Shown here in pieces: positions 1 to 5,703 of a stretch of 6,616 nt of DNA. Within the stretch, counting starts at the first letter, position 1. Each line of letters starts with the position of its first letter. The DNA lies in contig JAQXRK010000282.1 in assembly GCA_029218485.1 (NCBI GenBank), positions 1-6,616 on the forward strand, in the 5' to 3' direction. The position numbers were made by a program, and so were the translations under genes. Source of the stretch: a bacterium. Lineage in GTDB: Bacteria > Bacillota > Clostridia > Christensenellales > CAG-138. The notes under the pieces are model-generated. The model saw only the letters and a program-made list of their open reading frames with translations. It did not search any database and was not told the origin of the DNA.

Positions 1-5
1 ATGGA

Positions 6-35
6 ACAAAAAGGAGAGACGATGCGTCTCTCCTT
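6..35 (-). terminator. Intrinsic terminator after the DUF1540 gene
   Basis: Read on the minus strand, a perfect 10-bp stem (AAGGAGAGAC at 11-20 pairing with GTCTCTCCTT at 26-35) with a 5-nt loop runs into a T-rich tail (TTTTTGTT, 12 down to 5). It lies about 30 nt past the stop of the small Cys-rich gene and is a textbook Rho-independent terminator for it. On the plus strand there is no T-run after the stem, so it should act in one direction. Confidence 0.88.
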
Positions 36-64
36 TCGGAAGGGGTGTTGCCACCCGGCCGGGG

Positions 65-232
65 TCATTTCGCGGCGTAGGAGCCGCACAGACTTTCCCG
101 CTTATCACCGCTGTGGCAATCGCAGCAGGGCTTGACTTCGATCCGGTCAAGATTGCACTCGCTACCCTGCTTGTTGAAGCGACAGCTCGTCACTTCACAG
201 CCAATGGTCTGATGTCCGCATTTGCTGTCCAT
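65..232 (-). CDS. DUF1540 domain Cys-rich miniprotein
   Basis: This is a 55-residue protein of unknown function, probably cytoplasmic because it has no signal peptide or membrane segment. It has eight cysteines (C5, C12, C17, C26, C36, C37, C39, C49). The spacing of the first four, with the N20-K-Q-G-S-E-C26 segment and the following I31-E-V stretch, matches the DUF1540 pattern of Firmicute proteins (C-x4-C-x-[YF]-N-x5-C-x4-I-x-V). Such cysteine content suggests metal binding, but that is inference. The ATG at 232 is chosen over longer in-frame starts because AAGGAGG sits 8 nt upstream and the family normally begins just before the first cysteine. The gene appears monocistronic, with a candidate promoter at 303-332 and a terminator at 6-35. 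The family is common in spore-forming Clostridia. Confidence 0.85.
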   Translation of the reverse strand: MDSKCGHQTIGCEVTSCRFNKQGSECNLDRIEVKPCCDCHSGDKRESLCGSYAAK

Positions 233-240
233 GGTTTGTT

Positions 241-247
241 CCTCCTT
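241..247 (-). promoter_or_regulatory. Strong ribosome binding site deciding the DUF1540 start
   Basis: On the minus strand AAGGAGG (247 to 241) stands 8 nt before the ATG at 232. This near-perfect Shine-Dalgarno sequence fixes the start of the 55-residue protein and rules out the longer in-frame reading that begins near 451. Confidence 0.85.
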
Positions 248-302
248 CCGGCATCTTGCCGCCCTCGTGGCGACAAGTGTATTCTGCGCCGGATGCGGCC
301 GG

Positions 303-332
303 GTTATACCCGTTTTTTGAAAAAAAGGACAA
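303..332 (-). promoter_or_regulatory. Candidate promoter for the DUF1540 gene
   Basis: On the minus strand a TTGTCC -35-like hexamer (332-327) is followed after 18 nt by a TATAAC -10-like hexamer (308-303). The spacer is a T7 run, one C and an A6 run, so it is likely curved. A start near 296 would give a leader of roughly 60 nt before the ATG at 232. The -10 lies inside a short palindrome (CGGGT/ACCCG, 300-312). The match is only moderate, and the T-run may simply be the tail of the neighbouring terminator. Confidence 0.4.
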
Positions 333-335
333 ACG

Positions 336-369
336 AAAAGCCGCCCCGGCAGGAACCGGGTGCGGCGGC
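336..369 (-). terminator. Intrinsic terminator of the deaminase-queT operon
   Basis: On the minus strand, about 60 nt after the queT stop, GCCGC (369-365) and CCCGG (360-356) pair with CCGGG (349-345) and GCGGC (344-340). The loop is 6 nt and there is a 4-nt bulge (364-361) on the 5' side. The stem is followed by TTTT (339-336) and, further on, by a T7 run (326-320). It is a GC-rich Rho-independent terminator of slightly irregular form that ends the two-gene operon before the DUF1540 gene. Confidence 0.75.
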
Positions 370-428
370 GGTTGCAAAGGATGTTGGTATGGCTGTCGGC
401 GTCGCGCACCGGCCGGCATGCCCCTCCG

Positions 429-908
429 TCAGGAGAACAGCTTTTTGCCAAAGCGCCCGAGCAGCAGCATCAGCGGCATGCCGAGCACATAGCACGCCAC
501 GGCCTGTCCGGCCGCGACATACAGCACGGCGAGCGGATACGACACCGGAACGCCGTACGCATACACGAGCAGCGCGCCGACGATCAGCCCGTTGAACACG
601 ACCGACGGGAGCGGCAGCAGCCACTTGGGCATGCCGCGCTTGGCCATGCGCCAGGTGAGCAGCGCGGCCAGCAGCGTTGCGAGCGAGCCGAACACGACGT
701 CGTACGCCACGGCGCCGCTGATCAGGTTGAACAGCAGGCAGCCGATGAACAGCCCCGGCACGGCCGCGCCGGTGAACACGGGCAGAATGGTCAGCGCTTC
801 GCTGATGCGGCACTGCACCAGCCCGGAGGCGATGGGCTGCACCGCCAGCGACAACAGGATGTACAGCGCGGCAATGATCGCCGCGCGGGTGATGGAACGG
901 GTATTCAT
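429..908 (-). CDS. queT: QueT-family ECF transporter substrate-binding (S) component
   Basis: This 159-residue, very hydrophobic protein should have six transmembrane helices and act as the membrane substrate-capture subunit of an ECF transporter. The family's recognisable segments are present: AAIIAALYILLSL near the N-terminus, Q32-C-R-I-S-E-A-L-T, GCLLFNL (about 56-62), VVFGSLATLLAA (71-82), PSVVFNGLIVG (101-111) and GQAVACYVLGMPL (134-146). QueT proteins are predicted or shown importers of queuosine precursors or related deazapurines. The exact substrate here cannot be read from sequence. The ATG at 908 overlaps the deaminase stop (ATGA), and GGAGG stands 4 nt upstream, so translation is probably coupled. 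It has no ATPase partner in its own operon and most likely docks on the EcfA1/EcfA2/EcfT module encoded divergently at 2351-4904. The neighbouring purine-type deaminase leaves open a purine-base rather than a strictly preQ1/queuine substrate. Confidence 0.85.
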   Translation of the reverse strand: MNTRSITRAAIIAALYILLSLAVQPIASGLVQCRISEALTILPVFTGAAVPGLFIGCLLFNLISGAVAYDVVFGSLATLLAALLTWRMAKRGMPKWLLPLPSVVFNGLIVGALLVYAYGVPVSYPLAVLYVAAGQAVACYVLGMPLMLLLGRFGKKLFS

Positions 909-2260
909 AGGTCCTCCAGCAGACGACGCACCTCGGCAGCGCCGTCCGCGTGCGTGCGTTCAGAATCGATGGTCAGCAGTTCGCCGTCCCTCACGGTCAT
1001 GCGGCCGTTGACGAACACATAGTCCACGGGCCGGTGATAGCCCACCGTACCGAAGAGGTTGGCCGCGTCGCGATCCGCGCAGAGCAGCTCCATGCGGTCG
1101 CAGCGGATGGCGAACAGGTCGGCGGCGCAGCCCACGGCGATCTGGCCGATGTCGTCCCGGCCGAGCAGGCGCGCGCTGCCGCGCGTGGCGATCTTGAGCA
1201 GCGTATAGCCGGTGGGCGCGCGGTCCCCGGACGTCAGCCGGTGCAGCAGGTAGGCCGTGCGCAGCTCCTCGAGCAGGTTGGAGGCGTCGTTCGACGCGCT
1301 GCCGTCCACCGCGAGGCCGACCGGCACGCCCAGCTCGAGCATCTCCGGCAGGCGCATGACGCCGCTTGCGAGCTTCATGTTCGAGCAGGGGCAGTGTGCC
1401 ACGCCCGTCCCCGTTGCGGCGAGGGCGCGCAGCTCCGCATCGTTGAAGTGGATGCCGTGCGCATAGAACACATCCGGCCCGGTCCAGCCGAGCGATTCCA
1501 TATAGGCGAAGGGGCGCATGCCGGTCTTTTCGATCGTAAAGCGCTCCTCATCCTTCGTTTCGCACAGGTGCGTGTGCAGCCGCACGCCATACTGCCGCGC
1601 GAGGACGGCGCTCTCGCGGAGCAGCTCGGCCGTGACCGAGAACGGCGAGCAGGGCGCGACCACCATTTGCCGCATGGAGAAGCGCGACGGATCGTGATAT
1701 GCTTCGATGAGACGGGCGCAGTCCCGCAGGATCGGATCAACCGCCTGCACGACCGAGTCCGGCGGCAGGCCGCCGTCCTTCTTCGACAGGCTCATGCTCC
1801 CGCGCGAGGCGTGCATGCGCATGCCGAGCTGCTCCGCCGCCGCAAACTGCGCGTCGATCAGCCCGTCGGCGCCGGCGGGGAACACATAGTGGTGGTCGAA
1901 GCAGGTCGTACAGCCGTAGCGCATCAGCTCGCCCATGCCGGCGAGGGAGCTGTAATAAACGGTGTCGGCGTTCAGCCCCTTCCAGATCTCATACAGCGCG
2001 GTCAGCCAGTCGAACAGCTCAAAGCCCTGTACGGCCGGCAGGTTGCGCGTGAAATACTGGTACAGATGGTGGTGCGTGTTGACCAGACCGGGATAGACGA
2101 ACAGATCCTTTGCGTCGATGACGGCGGCGCCGTCCGCAGAGAGACCCTCGCCGATGGCCGCGATGGCCGGGCCGTCGAGCAGGACGTCCACGCCGGTCAG
2201 GACGCGGTCGGAATCGTCGCAGGTGACGAGCGTATGCACGTGTTTCAGCAGCGTTTTCAT
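905..2260 (-). CDS. Amidohydrolase, 8-oxoguanine deaminase type
   Basis: This 451-residue cytosolic metal-dependent amidohydrolase belongs to the branch with 8-oxoguanine deaminase (8-oxoguanine to urate plus ammonia) and hydroxyatrazine hydrolases. An N-terminal beta domain leads into PGLVNTHHHLYQ (57-68) with the H63-x-H65 metal pair. H229-T-H231-L-C-E234 supplies a further metal His and the catalytic Glu, A267-H268-G carries the second catalytic His, and VDGSASND (318-325) gives the metal Asp D319. RGSMSLS followed by DGGLPPDSVVQ (153-172) and CPCSNMKLASG (290-300) are typical of the 8-oxoguanine deaminase group. Length is normal. The ATG at 2260 is the only sensible start: family homology begins there and upstream residues are antisense to ecfA1. 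No Shine-Dalgarno is visible, and a TATAAT sits so close that the mRNA may be leaderless. Its stop overlaps queT, which suggests it acts on the imported base. Another purine-like or pterin substrate is possible. Confidence 0.85.
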   Translation of the reverse strand: MKTLLKHVHTLVTCDDSDRVLTGVDVLLDGPAIAAIGEGLSADGAAVIDAKDLFVYPGLVNTHHHLYQYFTRNLPAVQGFELFDWLTALYEIWKGLNADTVYYSSLAGMGELMRYGCTTCFDHHYVFPAGADGLIDAQFAAAEQLGMRMHASRGSMSLSKKDGGLPPDSVVQAVDPILRDCARLIEAYHDPSRFSMRQMVVAPCSPFSVTAELLRESAVLARQYGVRLHTHLCETKDEERFTIEKTGMRPFAYMESLGWTGPDVFYAHGIHFNDAELRALAATGTGVAHCPCSNMKLASGVMRLPEMLELGVPVGLAVDGSASNDASNLLEELRTAYLLHRLTSGDRAPTGYTLLKIATRGSARLLGRDDIGQIAVGCAADLFAIRCDRMELLCADRDAANLFGTVGYHRPVDYVFVNGRMTVRDGELLTIDSERTHADGAAEVRRLLEDL

Positions 2261-2266
2261 GAATTT

Positions 2267-2295
2267 ATTATAGCGGAAGCTTTTCCAAATGTACA
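2267..2295 (-). promoter_or_regulatory. Promoter of the deaminase-queT operon
   Basis: On the minus strand TGTACA (2295-2290, 4 of 6 to the -35 consensus) and a perfect TATAAT (2272-2267) are separated by 17 nt. Only six bases (AAATTC) lie between the -10 and the ATG at 2260, so the predicted transcription start falls on or next to the start codon. The -35 lies inside the spacer of the divergent ecfA1 promoter. Confidence 0.6.
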
Positions 2296-2309
2296 GCTTG
2301 TGATATACT
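2281..2309 (+). promoter_or_regulatory. Promoter of the ecfA1-ecfA2-ecfT-truA operon
   Basis: TATACT (2304-2309) is preceded by TG at 2301-2302, making an extended -10, with a weak TTTTCC -35 (2281-2286) at 17 nt spacing. A start near 2316 would give a leader of about 35 nt before the TTG codon. The -10 is a good match and the extended TG may compensate for the poor -35. The site overlaps the divergent deaminase promoter. Confidence 0.5.
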
Positions 2310-2335
2310 GTTACGGACTGATTTTTTTCGGAACA

Positions 2336-2345
2336 AAGGGGGTGA
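2336..2345 (+). promoter_or_regulatory. Ribosome binding site fixing the TTG start of ecfA1
   Basis: AAGGGGGTGA differs from the full Shine-Dalgarno AAGGAGGTGA by one base and places its core 8 nt before TTG at 2351. The in-frame GTG at 2343 lies inside this element and so is unlikely to be the start. This supports a TTG-initiated protein beginning (M)IEVRNVSFRY. Confidence 0.75.
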
Positions 2346-2350
2346 GCGGG

Positions 2351-3223
2351 TTGATCGAGGTTCGCAACGTGTCGTTCCGCTATCAGGCGCAGCCGGAGGA
2401 AGCCGGGCGCGCGGAGGCGGAGGCGCCGGGCGCGGACGCGCCGATTCTGTCCGATATTTCGCTCACGATACAGACCGGGGAGATGCTCGCCATCGTCGGG
2501 CACAACGGCTCGGGCAAGAGCACGCTCGCCAAGCACCTGAACGCGCTGCTCACGCCGACCGCGGGCGAGGTGCTCGTGGACGGCATGGATACGCGCGATG
2601 AGAACAACACGCTCGAGATCCGCCGCCGCGTGGGGCTGGTGTTCCAGAACCCGGACAACCAGCTCGTGACGACCATCGTTGAGGAGGACGTCGGGTTCGG
2701 GCCGGAAAACCTCGGTGTGCCGCCGAAGGAGATCCGCGCGCGCGTCGACGCGGCGCTCGCCGACGTCGGCATGACGGCCTATGCGGCCGGCGCGAGCCAC
2801 GCGCTCTCCGGCGGGCAGAAGCAGCGCATCGCCATCGCCGGCATGCTGGCCATGCAGCCGGAGGTGCTCGTGCTGGACGAGGCGACCGCCATGCTCGACC
2901 CGAAGGGGCGGCAGGAGGTGCTTTCGATCGCCGACCGGCTCCACCGCGAGCGCGGCATCACGGTCGTCATGATTACGCAGTACATGGAGGAGGTCGTCGG
3001 CTGCGACCGCGTTGTCGTCATGGATGGCGGGCGGATCGCGATGACCGGCACGCCGCGGGAGCTGTTTTCCCGCGCGGACGAGCTGCGCGCCTGCGGGCTC
3101 GACACGCCGGACGCCGTGCAGATGCGGGACGCGCTCGTGCAGAGCGGGGTGCCGCTTGCGGGCGACCCGATTTCGATAGAGGAGCTTGCGGATTCGATAT
3201 GGCAATCGTTATCGAACAGGTAA
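2351..3223 (+). CDS. ecfA1: ECF transporter ATPase EcfA1
   Basis: This 290-residue cytoplasmic ABC ATPase pairs with EcfA2 and, through EcfT, powers vitamin or base uptake by exchangeable S-components. Visible elements are Walker A G50-HNGSGKST58, the Q-loop in VFQNPDNQ with Q99, signature LSGGQ (152-156) and Walker B VLVLDE (172-177) with catalytic E177. The D-loop is MLD (181-183), and the C-terminal region after FSRADEL is EcfA-specific. The switch (H-loop) position reads MITQYMEE, so Gln210 stands where His is normal. An acidic Ala/Glu-rich insertion (about 12-31) follows the first strand. TTG at 2351 is taken as the start because of the strong ribosome binding site and the family N-terminus. 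It is the first gene of the operon and overlaps ecfA2 by 25 nt. Confidence 0.93.
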   Translation: MIEVRNVSFRYQAQPEEAGRAEAEAPGADAPILSDISLTIQTGEMLAIVGHNGSGKSTLAKHLNALLTPTAGEVLVDGMDTRDENNTLEIRRRVGLVFQNPDNQLVTTIVEEDVGFGPENLGVPPKEIRARVDAALADVGMTAYAAGASHALSGGQKQRIAIAGMLAMQPEVLVLDEATAMLDPKGRQEVLSIADRLHRERGITVVMITQYMEEVVGCDRVVVMDGGRIAMTGTPRELFSRADELRACGLDTPDAVQMRDALVQSGVPLAGDPISIEELADSIWQSLSNR

Positions 3224-4110
3224 CCTATGATTACCAGATGCCGTCCGGCGGCGCGCCGGGCGGAAAGGGAAAGAAGCGGAAGGCCGGGGCGCAGCAGGAG
3301 GTTGCCGTGCGCGAAACGGCCCTTTCCGGCGTGAGCCTGACCGTTCAGGAGGGGGAGTTCCTCGGGATCATCGGCCATACCGGCTCGGGCAAGAGCACGC
3401 TCGTGCAGCTCATGAACGGGCTGCTGCTGCCGAGCGCGGGCAGCGTGACGGTCGATGGGTTTGACACGCGGGACAAGCAGCAGCGCCGTGAGGCGCGCGC
3501 GCGCGTGGGGCTGGTGTTCCAGTACCCGGAGTATCAGCTCTTTGAGGAGACGGTGGAGAAGGACGTGGCCTTCGGCCCGAAGAACCTCGGCCTCTCCGAG
3601 GAGGCATGCATGGAGCGGGCGCACGAGGCGCTCGGTCTGGTCGGGCTTGACCCGGAACGGTTTGCAAAGAAATCGCCGTTCGACCTCTCCGGCGGAGAAA
3701 AGCGTCGCGCGGCGCTCGCCGGGATTCTGGCCATGCGGCCGAAATATCTGGTGCTGGACGAGCCGATGGCGGGCCTCGACCCGCATGGCCGGCGCGCGAT
3801 CCTCGATATGCTGGAGCAGCTGCGCAGGGACACCGGCTGCACGGTCATCATGATCTCGCACTCGATGGACGATGTGGCGCGCCACGCCGACCGCGTTGCG
3901 GTCATGGCGCACGGCCGCCTCGTGATGCTCGGCGCGGCGGAGGAGGTGTTCTCCCGCGCGGACGAGCTCACCGGCCTCGGGCTGAACGTGCCGCAGGCGG
4001 CGAAGCTGGCGTGCCTGCTGCGCGCGCGGGGGCTGGATGTGCCGCCGGATGCGGTGCATCCGGAGCAGGTGACGGACTGGATTCTGACCTACGGGGGGTG
4101 GCGCGCATGA
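3199..4110 (+). CDS. ecfA2: ECF transporter ATPase EcfA2
   Basis: This 303-residue ABC ATPase is the second nucleotide-binding subunit of the ECF module. Walker A is G59-HTGSGKST67, the Q-loop VFQYPEYQLF contains Q108, the signature is LSGGE (163-167) and Walker B is YLVLDE (183-188). The D-loop is GLDPHG, and the switch His H221 lies in MISHSMDD, so all catalytic elements are intact, unlike EcfA1. A Gly/Lys-rich basic insertion (about 16-35, including GGKGKKRKAG) follows the first strand and makes it slightly longer than usual. The ATG at 3199 lies 25 nt inside ecfA1. The nearest Shine-Dalgarno-like GAGGAG is about 14 nt away, which is too far for strong independent initiation, so coupling to ecfA1 translation is likely. 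Its stop overlaps the ecfT start as ATGA. Confidence 0.94.
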   Translation: MAIVIEQVTYDYQMPSGGAPGGKGKKRKAGAQQEVAVRETALSGVSLTVQEGEFLGIIGHTGSGKSTLVQLMNGLLLPSAGSVTVDGFDTRDKQQRREARARVGLVFQYPEYQLFEETVEKDVAFGPKNLGLSEEACMERAHEALGLVGLDPERFAKKSPFDLSGGEKRRAALAGILAMRPKYLVLDEPMAGLDPHGRRAILDMLEQLRRDTGCTVIMISHSMDDVARHADRVAVMAHGRLVMLGAAEEVFSRADELTGLGLNVPQAAKLACLLRARGLDVPPDAVHPEQVTDWILTYGGWRA

Positions 4111-4904
4111 ACATCACGCTCGGCCAGTTTGTCCCCGGCAACAGCGCGGTGCACCGGCTCGATCCGCGCACAAAGCTCATCGGCATGATCGCATACATCG
4201 TGCTGGTATTCCTCGTTCAATCCATCCCGGTGTTTCTGGTGCCGTGCCTGTTTGTGGTGCTCGCGCTGCTGCTCTCCGGCGTGCCGCTCTCCTATGTGGG
4301 GTCGAGCCTGAAGCCGATGAAGTGGCTGCTCGTGTTCATGTTTGTCATCAACCTGTTCTTCACGCAGGGAGAGCGCGTGATCTTTGCGTGGTGGATCGTG
4401 CGGATCACGGTCGAGGGCGTGCGGCAGGCGGTGTTCATCTCGATGCGCCTGATCCTGCTCGTGGCCGGCACCTCCATGCTCACGCTCACCACCTCGCCCA
4501 TCGCGCTCACGGACGGGCTGGAACGGCTCATGAAGCCGCTCGCCGCCGTTCGGTTCCCCGCGCATGAGATGGCGATGATGATGACCATCGCGCTGCGGTT
4601 CATCCCGCTGCTGATCGAGGAGACCGACCGCATCCGCAAGGCGCAGCTGGCGCGCGGCGCGGACTTTGAATCCGGCAACCTGATTGCGCGCGCCAAGGCG
4701 ATGCTGCCGGTGCTCGTGCCGCTGTTCATCTCGGCGTTCCGCCGCGCGGACGAGCTGGCCATGGCCATGGAATCGCGCTGCTACCACGGCGGCGAGGGCA
4801 GGACCCGCATGCGCGAGCTGCGCTTTTCGCGCCTGGATGTGTGCGCGGCGCTGGTGATGGCCGCGTTCCTGGCGGCCGTGCCCGTGATACAGATATGGCT
4901 GTGA
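4107..4904 (+). CDS. ecfT: ECF transporter transmembrane coupling protein EcfT
   Basis: This 265-residue membrane protein couples the two ATPases to the S-component. Hydrophobic segments fall at about 24-59, 71-86, 107-128 and 243-264. The cytoplasmic coupling helices carry the ARG-type motifs that contact the ATPase grooves: Q-L-A182-R183-G184-A-D-F, and A-M-E-S223-R224-C-Y in place of the common A-R-C/A-R-G form. The N-terminal GNSAVHRLDPRTKL is a family hallmark. The ATG at 4107 overlaps the ecfA2 stop by 4 nt and has a G-rich ribosome binding site (4093-4098) 8 nt upstream. An upstream in-frame reading lies inside ecfA2 and is not used. Substrate range depends on available S-components, the obvious local one being the QueT-like protein. 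Confidence 0.94.
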   Translation: MNITLGQFVPGNSAVHRLDPRTKLIGMIAYIVLVFLVQSIPVFLVPCLFVVLALLLSGVPLSYVGSSLKPMKWLLVFMFVINLFFTQGERVIFAWWIVRITVEGVRQAVFISMRLILLVAGTSMLTLTTSPIALTDGLERLMKPLAAVRFPAHEMAMMMTIALRFIPLLIEETDRIRKAQLARGADFESGNLIARAKAMLPVLVPLFISAFRRADELAMAMESRCYHGGEGRTRMRELRFSRLDVCAALVMAAFLAAVPVIQIWL

Positions 4905-5698
4905 AGCGCGTTCGCCTCATCATTCAATACGACGGAACGGAATATGTCGGCTGGCAGACGCAGCCCAACGGCGTCACCGTGCAGGCGGAGCTGGAGCGCG
5001 CTCTCCTTGAGGTCACGGGCGAGCGGATCGCCCTCCACGGCTCCGGCCGCACGGACAGCGGCGTGCACGCGCGGGCGCAGGTCGCCCACTTCGACACCGG
5101 CGCGCGCATGGCGGCCGACAAGTTTGCCGTTGCGCTCAACACCCATCTGCCGCGCGACATCCGCGTGCTCTGGAGCGAGGAGACGGACGCGCAGTTCCAC
5201 GCCCGCTTCAGCGCCAAGCAGAAGCAGTACCGCTATGTGATCCAGCTCGGCCCGCACGCGCTGGTGGCAACGCGCCGCACCGCGCTGCACGTCCATACCG
5301 CGCTCGATGTGCCGCTCATGCGGCAGGCGGCGGCCGACTGCGTCGGCACGCACGACTTTGCGGCGTTCATGTCCGCCGGCGTGACGATGGAGAACACCGT
5401 GCGCACCATCTTTTCCTCGGAATGGACGCAGGCCGGGCCGTACCTGACCTACGACGTTGCCGGCAGCGGGTTTCTCTACAATATGGTGCGCATTCTCGCG
5501 GGCACGATGCTCGAGATCGGCAAGCATGCGCTGCCGCCGGACGCGGTGAAGCGGGCGATTGCCTCAAAGCGGCGCGGCGACGCGGGGGCGACGGCGCCCG
5601 CGCACGGGCTGACGCTCTACCGCGTGCGCTACCCGGGGTTCGATACGGAGGAGCGGCTCACCGCGGCCTACGGGGGCGCGCTGCCGGATATGTTTTGA
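4895..5698 (+). CDS. truA: tRNA pseudouridine(38-40) synthase TruA
   Basis: This 267-residue cytoplasmic enzyme isomerises uridines 38, 39 and 40 of the anticodon stem-loop in many tRNAs. It begins with the family strand and motif YDGTEYVGWQTQPN (12-25). The catalytic Asp is D54 in GSGRTDSGVHA (49-59). Further hallmarks are ARFSAKQKQYRY (103-114), HDFAAF (153-158), TVRTI (168-172) and GSGFLYNMVRILAGT (190-204). Length is normal and no key residue is missing. The ATG at 4895 overlaps the end of ecfT by 10 nt with only a weak ribosome binding site, so coupled translation is likely. The order ecfA1-ecfA2-ecfT-truA is standard in Firmicutes, where it usually sits between rplQ and rplM-rpsI, genes not seen here. 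Confidence 0.96.
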   Translation: MAVKRVRLIIQYDGTEYVGWQTQPNGVTVQAELERALLEVTGERIALHGSGRTDSGVHARAQVAHFDTGARMAADKFAVALNTHLPRDIRVLWSEETDAQFHARFSAKQKQYRYVIQLGPHALVATRRTALHVHTALDVPLMRQAAADCVGTHDFAAFMSAGVTMENTVRTIFSSEWTQAGPYLTYDVAGSGFLYNMVRILAGTMLEIGKHALPPDAVKRAIASKRRGDAGATAPAHGLTLYRVRYPGFDTEERLTAAYGGALPDMF

Positions 5699-5703
5699 TG
5701 GAT

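Noticed and set aside
233..451. Longer version of the DUF1540 protein starting near 451
   Set aside because: It would cross the queT terminator, and the strong AAGGAGG at 241-247 together with the family N-terminus supports the ATG at 232.
950..2350. Long plus-strand open frame ahead of ecfA1, in frame with it
   Set aside because: It is antisense to the clearly recognisable amidohydrolase, has the Arg/His/Gln-rich composition of GC-rich shadow frames and joins ecfA1 only because no stop falls between. The ribosome binding site at 2336-2345 sets the true start.
2310..2350. preQ1 riboswitch in the ecfA1 leader or ahead of the deaminase-queT operon
   Set aside because: The ecfA1 leader is about 35 nt and shows no preQ1-type stem with an A-rich tail, and the other operon appears to have no leader at all.
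2261..3205. N-terminal extension of the minus-strand deaminase
   Set aside because: The extra residues are antisense to ecfA1 and low-complexity, and family similarity begins at the ATG at 2260.
2779..4059. A 426-codon minus-strand open frame
   Set aside because: It lies opposite the intact EcfA1 and EcfA2 coding sequences, has shadow-frame composition and no recognisable motif.
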